DNA of 64,000 nt from Clostridia bacterium (GTDB lineage: Bacteria > Bacillota > Clostridia > Christensenellales > CAG-138): assembly GCA_017394835.1 (NCBI GenBank), contig JAFPXD010000057.1:80307-144306 (forward strand), in the 5' to 3' direction. Each line of letters begins with the position of its first letter. The first letter of the stretch is position 1. This document shows positions 28,427 to 36,129 of the stretch, piece after piece. The translations under genes were made by a program, and so were the position numbers. Below the pieces are notes generated by a model. The model made no database searches, was not told the origin of the DNA, and saw only the letters and a list, made by a program, of their open reading frames with translations.

Positions 28427-29394
28427 GCTTTAGTCGCCTCCAGCGCGCGCCAATCCTCGCCCTCGCGTATCTCGTTGACCTTCAATCCGTTTGCCTCGAG
28501 CGCGGCTACGACCTCATCCAGCCTGTCGTCAATTATTCCGGAGGCGATGAAATGCGAACCCTCGTGCATCATGTAAGGGACCATAGGCGCGAGCGCGATG
28601 ATGACGTTCGCGACTATGTTTGCAAGGACTATATCGTAGGTGCGGCGCAGCACGGCCGTCCTGATCTGCTTATCGGAAAGTATATCGCCCGTATAGACGG
28701 TATAGCGCGTCAGGTCTATGCCGTTGAGCTCGGCCGTTTCGGCGGCGATCTTGGCTGCAACGGGATCTATATCGAGGGCCACGGCCTCTTTTGCGCCCAT
28801 GAGGAGCGCGGAGGCGGAAAGTATGCCGCTCCCGCAGCCTATATCGGCTATGAGCTCGCCGCCCTTCAGATGCTTTTCCATGAGCTCCAGGCACATCCTC
28901 GTTGTATGATGAGCGCCGGTGCCGAACGCCATGCCCGGATCTATGCGGAGCACCGCTCGGGCGCCTTCATCCTCCGTCTCCTCCCAAGTGGGGCAGACGA
29001 GAAGCTTATCGCCTATCTTTATGGGCTTGAAATACGCCTTCCAGTTGTTTGCCCAATCCTCTTCATCGACCTCGCGCGAGGTGACCTTCAGCGTGCCGAG
29101 ATCCATCCCCAGCTCCGGCTGCATTTCGCGCAGCTCGTTCATGGACTGCTCTATGCGCTCCGCCATCCCCTCGTTTTCGGGGAGCATGGCGATATACGCC
29201 TTCACCGCGGGCTGCATATTTACGGCGGCGTCATCCGCATAATCCCAGAATTTGACGGCGCTTTGCATAATGCGCTCGACCTCCTCATGCCCCTGAACGA
29301 TGCTTACCTCATTCACTCCGAGCATTGAAAGACGGGCGGAGACTATATCCGCACCTTCATCGGTGGTATCAACGGTGATCTCAAGCCATTTCAT
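28423..29394 (-). CDS. prmA: Ribosomal protein L11 methyltransferase
   Basis: 323 residues. The C-terminal domain has the SAM motif IADIGCGSGILS and the catalytic-loop VLANIVANVI, plus DPGMAFGTGAHHTT, all typical of PrmA. The substrate is L11. It leads the prmA-rsmE-mtaB-hinT-clpC-glycerate kinase string. I chose the Met of MKWLEITVDT, with AAAGGAG 7 bases upstream. Confidence 0.95.
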   Translation of the reverse strand: MKWLEITVDTTDEGADIVSARLSMLGVNEVSIVQGHEEVERIMQSAVKFWDYADDAAVNMQPAVKAYIAMLPENEGMAERIEQSMNELREMQPELGMDLGTLKVTSREVDEEDWANNWKAYFKPIKIGDKLLVCPTWEETEDEGARAVLRIDPGMAFGTGAHHTTRMCLELMEKHLKGGELIADIGCGSGILSASALLMGAKEAVALDIDPVAAKIAAETAELNGIDLTRYTVYTGDILSDKQIRTAVLRRTYDIVLANIVANVIIALAPMVPYMMHEGSHFIASGIIDDRLDEVVAALEANGLKVNEIREGEDWRALEATKA

Positions 29395-29431
29395 GACGCT
29401 TCTCCTTTTACGTGCATATTCATTCAAGATA

Positions 29432-29459
29432 ATTATACCACATCGGAAGCGGTTTGCAA
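29432..29459 (-). promoter_or_regulatory. Sigma-A promoter of the prmA operon
   Basis: On the minus strand TTGCAA (29454-29459), 16 bases, TATAAT (29432-29437), about 38 bases before prmA. Confidence 0.7.
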
Positions 29460-29466
29460 AGAAGAA

Positions 29467-29495
29467 TCATTTTTCCGCAGGAAGCCTAATACAAT
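29467..29495 (+). promoter_or_regulatory. Candidate sigma-E-type promoter of sipL
   Basis: TCATTTT (29467-29473) matches the Bacillus sigma-E -35 (KMATATT) at 6 of 7 positions. After exactly 14 bases comes AATACAAT (29488-29495), matching the -10 CATACANT at 6 of 7 defined positions. The -35 and the spacer length are identical to the element before spoIVA. No sigma-A-like pair is visible here. Confidence 0.55.
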
Positions 29496-29526
29496 CCAAT
29501 GAGCATACACGAAAAGGAGTGGTCAA

Positions 29527-31002
29527 ATGGATATGATAAAGAGGGAGCCGCAGCTCGAGCGGCTTATATGCGAAAAGACTGTCCAGTTCGAAACGGAGGG
29601 CGCTCTGCCCTCGCCGGACGGGCGCGGGGTCAGGAGCGTGCTCACAAGCGATGCGCGCGTGGTGATAGCCGAATCCGCTTCGGAGGAGGGGCAGGTGCGC
29701 ATAGCGGGTCGCATAGAGGTGAGCGTGCTTGCGCAGGATGATGAAGGAACGGCTTTTTCATTCGAATCCTACGCGGGGTTTACCCAGATTATCCCCGTTG
29801 AGGAAGCGGCGCCGCAGATGAACGCAAGGGTAATGGCGTCAGTGCAGGAGCTTGAAGTTTCCCCCAAGGAGGACGGCGCTTATATGAAGGCGAGCATAGA
29901 CATTGCGCTCATGCTCTCTTCCTGCGTGCCGATCGCAGTATTCGGAGGGGTGAACGGGGCAAGCGACGTTGAAACGAGGGAATTTCGCGGGGTGCACGCC
30001 TCGTCGAAGCTCGTCGGGCGGACCTCGCTGCGCCTGCGCGAGGAGCTTCCCTCCGAGGGCGCGGCAAGGGTGGTCTCCTCCTGCGGGACGGTTTTCGTAA
30101 GGGACTTTTCCCAAAGCTCGGAAGGGGCTTTCGTTTCCGGCGCCGTGACCGTTTCCGCCGCAGTTACGGACGCGGACGGGCGGCTCTTTCAGCTTGTAAA
30201 GCAGATCCCGTTCCGCGAAATGCTCGATATGGAAGCGGATACGGAAGGCGCATACTGCGAAGCAAGGCTGAAAAGGCTGTATCTGCGCACCGTTGGGGAA
30301 GGCTTCGATCTGATCTCCATGGAAGCGGAGCTTGAAATGACGCTCCGCCGCATGGAAAGAAACGAGCTTATACTGCCGCTCGACGCGTTCTCCCCCTCCT
30401 GCCCGTTCGAATGTGTAAGGGAAAAGGTCGCAGTATTGAACGCCGCGGGGCAGGGCTCGTCCCAGACCGTAATAAAGGAGAACCTCGCTCTGCCCGATAC
30501 CGCTCCCGATATGGCTCAGCCGCTTTACGCTTCCGCAAGGCCCATCGTGACCGATACGGTGATCGACGGGGGCACTCTTCGCGCAAGCGGCGTGCTTATG
30601 ACGGACGTGGTGTATGAGAGCACGGGCGGCAATATCAATATAGTCGGGTTCGAGACGCCCTTCGGGATCTCCGTCGAGGCCGAAGGCGCCGACCGCGCGC
30701 GGGTCTTTGCCTCATGCACGGCCTTCGCGCCCGCCTGCTCCGAAAGGAACGTCCAGCTCCAGTATTCCCTTGCCGTTGAGTGCGAGCTTTGGAGCGTAAA
30801 CGAGGTCGAAGCAGCGGTCGGTATCGAGGAGACTGAGCCCCCCGAAAGGAGGAGCGGTATCGCCGTCTGCTTCACCTCCGACGGCGAAACGGTATTCGAT
30901 ATAGCAAAGCGGTATTCACTCCCCTGCTCCCTTGTACGGGAAATGTGCCCCGATACGGAGGAGCCCTTCGGAGAAGGAGATAAGCTCATGCTCATTCTCT
31001 GA
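29527..31002 (+). CDS. sipL: SipL-like spore coat protein (SPOCS/DUF3794 repeats plus LysM)
   Basis: 491 residues. Repeated SPOCS/DUF3794 modules can be followed through the protein (for example QEGSS/GQGSSQTVIKENLALPD and IDGGTLRASGVLMTDVVY in the last one), and a LysM domain forms the last 45 or so residues (DGETVFDIAKRY). This order matches SipL of Clostridioides difficile, which binds SpoIVA through its LysM domain and is needed for coat attachment. The start is the ATG 7 bases after AAAGGAG. The promoter looks sigma-E-like. The alternative is another SPOCS protein of unknown target; presence of SpoIVA in the same window supports SipL. Confidence 0.85.
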   Translation: MDMIKREPQLERLICEKTVQFETEGALPSPDGRGVRSVLTSDARVVIAESASEEGQVRIAGRIEVSVLAQDDEGTAFSFESYAGFTQIIPVEEAAPQMNARVMASVQELEVSPKEDGAYMKASIDIALMLSSCVPIAVFGGVNGASDVETREFRGVHASSKLVGRTSLRLREELPSEGAARVVSSCGTVFVRDFSQSSEGAFVSGAVTVSAAVTDADGRLFQLVKQIPFREMLDMEADTEGAYCEARLKRLYLRTVGEGFDLISMEAELEMTLRRMERNELILPLDAFSPSCPFECVREKVAVLNAAGQGSSQTVIKENLALPDTAPDMAQPLYASARPIVTDTVIDGGTLRASGVLMTDVVYESTGGNINIVGFETPFGISVEAEGADRARVFASCTAFAPACSERNVQLQYSLAVECELWSVNEVEAAVGIEETEPPERRSGIAVCFTSDGETVFDIAKRYSLPCSLVREMCPDTEEPFGEGDKLMLIL

Positions 31003-31010
31003 TGCGTGGA

Positions 31011-31039
31011 TTGACAGCCGGCCGTGCGTTCGTTATAAT
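31011..31039 (+). promoter_or_regulatory. Full-consensus sigma-A promoter of the GNAT gene
   Basis: TTGACA (31011-31016), 17 bases, TATAAT (31034-31039), a 12 of 12 match. The predicted start site is near 31046. The -10 lies in the loop of the terminator-like hairpin described next. Confidence 0.88.
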
Positions 31040-31063
31040 CTCAGCGAACGAACGGCCGTTTTT
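31019..31063 (+). terminator. Terminator-like hairpin after sipL, enclosing a promoter -10
   Basis: A 14-base arm (31019-31032) and its complement (31045-31058) match except at one position, with a 12-base loop and TTTTT at 31059-31063. It begins 17 bases after the sipL stop codon and is the only terminator-like structure there. The same DNA could instead be an operator around the promoter. Confidence 0.65.
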
Positions 31064-31094
31064 CCGCTTAAGAAGGCCGATGAAAGGCAATGAA

Positions 31095-31589
31095 ATGGAA
31101 ACCGAAAGGCTGATACTCGACAGGCTCCGCGAGGAGGACAAGCGCGATTATTTCGAGAACATCTCCCATGACAGGAAGGTGCTGGAGACCTTCATCTGCC
31201 GCTATGCGGAAACGATGGAGGAATTCGATTTTTCATCCTACCCCCAAAGGGAGGATATCTTTGCCGTCCGTTTGAAGGAAACGGGCAGGCTCATTGGGAT
31301 CATACTCTATTTTGACGAGAAGGACGGCGCTTGTGAGATCGGCTACGGAATAGGCTCGCGCTATTGGAACAGGGGCTACGTCACCGAGGCGGCGCGGCGT
31401 TTCATTCGTTATTGCTTTGAAGAGCGCGGCCTGAAGCGCGTTTACGCCTCCTTTTTCACGGGGAACGAGGCTTCGAGGCGCGTAATGGAAAAATGCGGGA
31501 TGAAGTTCAGCCGCTTTTCCGAACGGGAGCTGGAATATTCGGGGCAGATGCGGGATCTCACTTATTACTGCATAGAAAGGGATAATTGA
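31095..31589 (+). CDS. GNAT-family N-acetyltransferase (RimJ-like)
   Basis: 164 residues with the METERLILDRLREED opening common to RimJ/RimL-type GNATs. The acetyl-CoA loop region is IGSRYWNRGYVTEA, and NEASRRVMEKCGMK follows. The substrate cannot be inferred. I chose this ATG because AAAGG lies 7 bases upstream and the protein then begins as the family does; an ATG at 31080 is possible. The Ntn hydrolase gene follows after 13 bases. Confidence 0.85.
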   Translation: METERLILDRLREEDKRDYFENISHDRKVLETFICRYAETMEEFDFSSYPQREDIFAVRLKETGRLIGIILYFDEKDGACEIGYGIGSRYWNRGYVTEAARRFIRYCFEERGLKRVYASFFTGNEASRRVMEKCGMKFSRFSERELEYSGQMRDLTYYCIERDN

Positions 31590-31602
31590 TCGGGAAAGCC
31601 GT

Positions 31603-32289
31603 ATGTGCACGAGCATAGTCGTAAACAAAAAGAAGACCCTTGCAGGGTGGAATCTCGACCTTAAGGATATGGAATACAGGGTGACGGCCCGCCCGGAAGG
31701 AGTCTATATAGAAATAAACGACCCCACGGAAGGCTGGATGCCCCTTTTCGGAGCGAATTCCCGCGGGGATTTCGTTGGCATGCCCACATGCTGGCCGTAT
31801 GACGCCGCAAGCGATCCCAAGGAAGGCGCAGAAAACGTAATACTGCTCGATATGGACCTTCTTCTGCAAAGAAAGACTTTTGACGAGATATGTCAGATCG
31901 TGAGCCGCCGCCCCGTTGCGAGCGTGCCGGGGCTCACGTTCATGGGCGCGCTTTCGGATGCGGAAGGAAACGTGCTACATATCGTTCCCGGGCATGGGTT
32001 TCTCAAATACGAGAAGCCCGATCACTGCGTGTTGACCAACTTTTCGCCCTTCGGGGGAACCGAAGCGGCGCACCCGCTTATGGGGCGGGACAGGTTCGAA
32101 AAGGCCGAGGCAATGCTCAAGAACGCGAAAAGCGATTTCGGAACGGAGGACTGCTTCGACGTGCTCGAAGCCGTCTCCCAGGAAGTCTGCCCCACCGTCG
32201 TTTCAATGGTATTCGACGTAAGCGAAAGGACGGTTTATTGGTTCGAGGACCGTCTCAGGCAGAACATGAGATCTTATAAGCTCGGCTGA
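31603..32289 (+). CDS. Ntn hydrolase of the choloylglycine hydrolase-like group
   Basis: 228 residues. Cys2 (MCTSIV) would become the N-terminal nucleophile once the initiator Met is removed. AGWNLDL near residue 16 and VLTNFSPF near residue 146 correspond to catalytic-pocket segments of bile-salt hydrolases and penicillin acylases. Bile-salt hydrolases have Arg in the first segment (GRNMD); here it is Trp, and the protein is about 90 residues shorter. Bile-salt hydrolysis is therefore unlikely and the amide substrate is unknown. It ends at a bidirectional terminator. Confidence 0.75.
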   Translation: MCTSIVVNKKKTLAGWNLDLKDMEYRVTARPEGVYIEINDPTEGWMPLFGANSRGDFVGMPTCWPYDAASDPKEGAENVILLDMDLLLQRKTFDEICQIVSRRPVASVPGLTFMGALSDAEGNVLHIVPGHGFLKYEKPDHCVLTNFSPFGGTEAAHPLMGRDRFEKAEAMLKNAKSDFGTEDCFDVLEAVSQEVCPTVVSMVFDVSERTVYWFEDRLRQNMRSYKLG

Positions 32290-32291
32290 TA

Positions 32292-32339
32292 CAAAAAAAG
32301 CGGCGATCCGGGGCTCAACACCCTTCGCCGCTCTTTTTT
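32292..32339. terminator. Bidirectional terminator
   Basis: AGCGGCGA (32299-32306) / TCGCCGCT (32325-32332), with AAAAAAA before and CTTTTTT after. It lies between the Ntn hydrolase gene and the convergent tspO gene. Confidence 0.85.
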
Positions 32340-32818
32340 CATCGGTTGAGCAGATACACTCCCATATTGAGATATGCCGCGAACAGCAGCCAAACAAGAT
32401 ACGGCAGCAGCAGATTTCCCGCGGGAACGTCTATTCGCTTGAAGCGGCCTATCGTCATCACAACGAGCACAATGAGGAGCATCAGCACCACAAAAGCGGT
32501 GAGCCTCCATTCAAGGCCGAAGAATATGGGCGTCCAAAGCCCGTTCACTATGAGCTGCGCCGCCCATACCCTGAGAGCGGGCTTCGATTCGGGCGTATCG
32601 GCAATGCTTATCCTTGCGGCAGCGACGCCCATGAGCGCGTAAAGCGCCGTCCATGCTATGGGGAACACCGCGGCAGGCGGCGAAAGCGGCGGTTTTTTGA
32701 GCATTGGGAACTCTTTGAAGCCCTTCATAGATATGAGCGCGGAGACGGCTCCCACCGCGAGCGCCCCGCCTATGAACCCAACGTAGGTCCATATCCTCTT
32801 ATTGGTTTTGGTTTTCAA
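32339..32818 (-). CDS. tspO: TspO/MBR-family membrane protein
   Basis: 159 residues, five membrane helices. Family marks are KPPLSPPAAVFPIAWTALY and the later WAAQLIVNGLWTPIFF with a second NxxW-like segment near the C-terminus. TspO proteins bind tetrapyrroles or sterol-like ligands, and their bacterial roles vary. The start codon is TTG, with GGAGG 10 bases upstream; the next Met (residue 31) would remove the first helix. A perfect 16-base palindrome lies between its -10 and ribosome site. Confidence 0.88.
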   Translation of the reverse strand: MKTKTNKRIWTYVGFIGGALAVGAVSALISMKGFKEFPMLKKPPLSPPAAVFPIAWTALYALMGVAAARISIADTPESKPALRVWAAQLIVNGLWTPIFFGLEWRLTAFVVLMLLIVLVVMTIGRFKRIDVPAGNLLLPYLVWLLFAAYLNMGVYLLNR

Positions 32819-32833
32819 ATCCTTTTTACCTCC

Positions 32834-32856
32834 TTAAACGTGCGTTTAATATTATA
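32834..32856 (-). promoter_or_regulatory. tspO -10 element and adjacent 16-base perfect palindrome
   Basis: On the minus strand TATAAT lies at 32851-32856 without a recognisable -35. Directly downstream is TTAAACGTGCGTTTAA-type symmetry (32834-32849): arms TTAAACG and CGTTTAA around a 2-base centre. It covers the expected transcription start and ends at the ribosome site, the normal place for a repressor operator. A missing -35 together with an operator suggests a regulated promoter. Confidence 0.55.
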
Positions 32857-32882
32857 TATGCTGAAAAAATCAAAAAATATGC

Positions 32883-32911
32883 TTGCAATCCGCAAATGGG
32901 AGTGGTATAAT
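32883..32911 (+). promoter_or_regulatory. Sigma-A promoter of rpmB-glyQS
   Basis: TTGCAA (32883-32888), 17 bases, TATAAT (32906-32911). The expected start is near 32918. Confidence 0.82.
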
Positions 32912-32928
32912 ACTCCTGTTTGATTAAA

Positions 32929-32951
32929 GCCCATATCCCTCGGGATGGGCA
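32929..32951 (+). other. Leader hairpin upstream of rpmB
   Basis: GCCCATATCCC and GGGATGGGC pair with a 2-base loop and a small bulge, about 20 bases before the rpmB ribosome site and without a T run. Ribosomal-protein leaders often carry autoregulatory or stabilising structures; that role here is a guess. Confidence 0.4.
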
Positions 32952-32976
32952 CTATCCCGGCAAGGAGGTGTAAGAT

Positions 32977-33174
32977 ATGAGTAAGTTCTGTGAGGTTTGC
33001 GGTAAGGGTACCATGAGCGGCAATCTTGTAAGCCATTCCAACAGGAAGACGAGGACGAGCTGGGCTCCCAACATCCAGCGCAAGACCTTCGTTGTCAACG
33101 GTACTGTTAAGAAGGTCAATATTTGCACTCGCTGCTATCGCAGCATCCGCAGCGGCAAGATGGAGATCTGCTGA
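32977..33174 (+). CDS. rpmB: 50S ribosomal protein L28, zinc-binding form
   Basis: 65 residues. Cys5-x2-Cys8 (CEVCGKG) and ICTRCYRS near the C-terminus form the four-Cys zinc site of C+ type L28. MSGNLVSHSNRKTRTSWAPN is the family core. The start has GGAGG 8 bases upstream. In many Firmicutes rpmB sits next to asp23-fakA-recG; here those genes are 24 kb away, and glyQS follows instead. Confidence 0.97.
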   Translation: MSKFCEVCGKGTMSGNLVSHSNRKTRTSWAPNIQRKTFVVNGTVKKVNICTRCYRSIRSGKMEIC

Positions 33175-33191
33175 TCGCGTCAGGTACTTTT

Positions 33192-34586
33192 ATGAGAAGT
33201 GAATTAACAATGGATAAAATCGTAGCTCTGTGTAAAAACCGGGGCTACATTTTCGCTGGTTCGGAAATCTACGGCGGCCTTGCCAATACCTGGGATTACG
33301 GCCCCTTAGGCGCAAGGCTCAAGAACAACGTCAAGGAAAGCTGGCGCAGGCGCTTCATTCAGGAGCGTCACAACAGCTTTGAAGTTGACGCCGATATCCT
33401 CATGCATCCCCGCGTTTGGGAAGCGAGCGGCCATATCGCCAGCTTTTCCGATCCCTTGCTCGACTGCCGCGAATGCAAAATGCGTTTCCGCGCGGATAAT
33501 CTTATCGAGGAGTTCGATCCCGAAGCTCATGCGGACGGCATGACTCACGAGCAGATGTTCGATTACATCAAGGCTCACCATATCGCCTGCCCCAACTGCG
33601 GCAAGCATAATTTCACCGATATTCGTGAGTTCAATCTGATGTTCCAGACCTTCCGAGGCGTTACCAAGGATGCGAAGGCGACCATCTATCTGCGTCCCGA
33701 AAACGCGCAGGGCGAGTACGTCAACTATATGAACGTCCAGCGCACCATGCGCGCGAAGCTCCCGTTCAGCATCGGCCAGATCGGCAAGGCGTTCCGCAAT
33801 GAGATCACGCCCGGCAACTTCACCTTCCGTACTATCGAGTTCGAGCAGATGGAGTTCCAGACCTTCTGCAAGGAAGGCACCGACGCGGAGCTTTACGAAT
33901 ACTTCAAGGAATACGGCATGCAGTATTACCGCGATCTCGGCATCGCTCCCGAGCATTTGAGGTTCCACGATCACGAGAAGCTTGCCCATTACGCAAAGGC
34001 GGCCTGCGATATAGAGTTCCTCTTCCCCTTCGGCTGGGGCGAGATAAACGGCACTCACAACCGCACGGATTTCGACCTGAAGCGCCATCAGGAATACAGC
34101 GGGCAGAACCTCGCTTATCTCGATCCCGTGACGAACGAGCGTTATATCCCCTACATCATAGAATCCACCTACGGTCTCGACCGCACGGTGCTCGCGGTGC
34201 TCTGCGAGGCGTATGATGAGGAGCTGCTCGACGAAGCGACCAACGATACCCGCGTCGTCCTGCACATAAAGCCCTACCTCGCGCCCTATAAGGCGGCCGT
34301 GCTGCCCCTTTCCAAGAAGCTCTCCCCCAAGGCGATGGAGCTTCGCGATATGCTCTCGAAGCATTTCATGGTTGATTTCGACGAAACGGGTTCCATCGGC
34401 AAGCGTTACCGCAGGCAGGATGAGATCGGCACCCCCCTCTGCATCACCGTCGATTTCGAAACGGTCGAGGGCGGCGAAGGCATTGAGCCCGATACCGTCA
34501 CCATCCGCGACCGCGATACGATGGAGCAGATCAGGCTCCCCATTTCGGAGCTTGTGAGCTATATCGAAAAGGTCTGCGAATTCTGA
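33192..34586 (+). CDS. glyQS: Glycyl-tRNA synthetase, class II single-chain type
   Basis: 464 residues. Class II motifs are present, with LANTWDYGPLG near the N-terminus, FRPEN-like LRPENAQGEYVNY, and IGKAFRNEITPGNFTFRT (motif 2 region). CxxC pairs (CRECKM and CPNCGK) mark the zinc insertion. It charges tRNA-Gly. Two starts are possible, at 33192 (MRSELTMDK) and 33210 (MDKIV). I list the first because relatives often begin with a few residues before MDKIV; ribosome sites are weak for both. It may be translated from the rpmB transcript. Confidence 0.95.
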   Translation: MRSELTMDKIVALCKNRGYIFAGSEIYGGLANTWDYGPLGARLKNNVKESWRRRFIQERHNSFEVDADILMHPRVWEASGHIASFSDPLLDCRECKMRFRADNLIEEFDPEAHADGMTHEQMFDYIKAHHIACPNCGKHNFTDIREFNLMFQTFRGVTKDAKATIYLRPENAQGEYVNYMNVQRTMRAKLPFSIGQIGKAFRNEITPGNFTFRTIEFEQMEFQTFCKEGTDAELYEYFKEYGMQYYRDLGIAPEHLRFHDHEKLAHYAKAACDIEFLFPFGWGEINGTHNRTDFDLKRHQEYSGQNLAYLDPVTNERYIPYIIESTYGLDRTVLAVLCEAYDEELLDEATNDTRVVLHIKPYLAPYKAAVLPLSKKLSPKAMELRDMLSKHFMVDFDETGSIGKRYRRQDEIGTPLCITVDFETVEGGEGIEPDTVTIRDRDTMEQIRLPISELVSYIEKVCEF

Positions 34587-34608
34587 GGATAAGAGAATAC
34601 AGGCAAAC

Positions 34609-34642
34609 GAAAAGTCAGTCCGTCTGGGCTGACTTTTTTGTT
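34609..34642. terminator. Bidirectional terminator after glyQS
   Basis: AGTCAGTC (34613-34620) / GGCTGACT (34627-34634, one G-T pair), preceded by AAAA and followed by TTTTTT. Confidence 0.85.
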
Positions 34643-34667
34643 GTGCTTATATAGGTTTTTCGCAACA

Positions 34668-35192
34668 TCATGAACGGTTCCCGAAATACTCTTCCCTTGT
34701 GAGCAGCAGATGAACGAGCCCGTCATCCGAAGGGGTCTCGGTAAAGCCGCATTCGAGATGCATCCTCAGCGCGGCCTTTCGCTCCGGCTCGAAGAAGTTC
34801 ACAAGGCGGGCCGCGCCATCCGTTTCAAAAGCCCGTTTTACAAGAAGTTCCAAGGCTTTTTTGCCATACCCCCTGCCGCGCTCGGAGGCGGTTATGAGCA
34901 CGCCTATCTCCCATGCATCGGCTTCCTTATCATATCGGTAGTTCACGCCGCCGACGAATGCGCCGTCTGAGATCCTTTCGACATAAGCGTAGAACCTTTG
35001 GGGCGCGTTTCCGATCCAATCGCCATGCCATTCCTCCCACTTCTCTTTCGGGAACGGTATGCAACCGTCGGGCGGGAACCATTTGGCGTTATAGCTCATT
35101 GTCGCGGGATCGGAAAGCATGCTTTGATAGAACCAAAGCTCTTCGACAGTCGGGATATGCAGCTTGAGTTCACAGACGCGGCTTTCGTTCAT
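34668..35192 (-). CDS. GNAT-family N-acetyltransferase
   Basis: 174 residues. The acetyl-CoA binding pattern is ITASERGRGYGKKALELL, followed by a NFFEPERKAALRMHLECGF segment. It differs from the other GNAT in this window and has no assignable substrate. The start codon is 1 base after the YitT-family stop, so translation is probably coupled; a longer frame start would lie inside that gene. Confidence 0.85.
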   Translation of the reverse strand: MNESRVCELKLHIPTVEELWFYQSMLSDPATMSYNAKWFPPDGCIPFPKEKWEEWHGDWIGNAPQRFYAYVERISDGAFVGGVNYRYDKEADAWEIGVLITASERGRGYGKKALELLVKRAFETDGAARLVNFFEPERKAALRMHLECGFTETPSDDGLVHLLLTREEYFGNRS

Positions 35193-35193
35193 T

Positions 35194-36105
35194 TTACTTT
35201 TCGATGAGCGGATTGAAGCCCAGACCGTATGCTTCGTCAACGGTGCTCATCATGACCATCGCATCCGCATCGGTCTCCTTGACGAGCTCACGCACGGGGA
35301 ACACCTCTGTCTTTGAGCAGATGCAGAGGATAACGTGCTTGTCCTTCCCCGTGTACGCGCCGACGGCCTTCAGGAAGGTCAAGCCGCGCTCTGTCTCCGC
35401 GAATATCTTTTCCTTTATCTCGTCCGTCTTTTCGCTGAATATTAGGAGCATCTTCTGCGTGCCGGAGCCGTACATTATCTTATCGATAACGAGGGAAGAG
35501 AGTATGGTCATCACGATACCGTAGAGAACGGCGTTTATGTTCCCGAATACGAGACCGCCTATCAGGATTATGGTCCCGTCGATAAAGAGCGTTATGGAGC
35601 CTACCGACATGTGGGGCTTCTTTTTGCGGATGCTCATTATAACGAAATCACTGCCGCCGGTGGAGGAGCCGCGCATGTATATGAGGGCGAGGCCCGCGCC
35701 GGTGAGTATGCCCGCGAAAATGGCCGCCATGAGACGGTGCGCTTCGGTAACGGCAACGCCCGTGCCGGGATACTGCGGGAAGAGGGGCGCTATGAAGTCG
35801 CCGATTATCCACATGAAGAGCATAGTCTTCAGGGATTTGATGAAGAACTTTTTGCCGAGCAGCTTATAGCAGAGTATCGCGATGGGGATGTTGATCACGT
35901 TCTGACAGAGGAACAGCGGCATCCACGGGAGATAGTGGTTTATGATTATCGCGATACCGCCAACGCCGCCGGGAGCGAAATTCGCATTGGAGGCGAAGGT
36001 ATAGTAACCCACCGCGTAAAGGATCGCGCCTATAAGGTCATAGACGGTATCTATCGCTATAACGCGCCAATTCGCGTTTTTGAACCATTCCTTTATCTTC
36101 TTCAT
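35194..36105 (-). CDS. YitT-family membrane protein (DUF161 plus DUF2179)
   Basis: 303 residues. Five to six membrane segments (about residues 15-220) include the family's PGGVGGIAIIINHYLP and GSSTGGSDF motifs. A cytosolic C-terminal DUF2179 domain follows (about 221-300). The function of the family is not established, and transport has been suggested. It is 24 bases after the SDR gene, with AAAGGA before its start. Confidence 0.92.
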   Translation of the reverse strand: MKKIKEWFKNANWRVIAIDTVYDLIGAILYAVGYYTFASNANFAPGGVGGIAIIINHYLPWMPLFLCQNVINIPIAILCYKLLGKKFFIKSLKTMLFMWIIGDFIAPLFPQYPGTGVAVTEAHRLMAAIFAGILTGAGLALIYMRGSSTGGSDFVIMSIRKKKPHMSVGSITLFIDGTIILIGGLVFGNINAVLYGIVMTILSSLVIDKIMYGSGTQKMLLIFSEKTDEIKEKIFAETERGLTFLKAVGAYTGKDKHVILCICSKTEVFPVRELVKETDADAMVMMSTVDEAYGLGFNPLIEK

Positions 36106-36129
36106 AGCTTTAATTCCTTTTTATTGGTA

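Noticed and set aside
31603..32289. Annotation as bile salt hydrolase
   Set aside because: The substrate-site Arg is Trp and the protein is too short; only the Ntn hydrolase level is supported.
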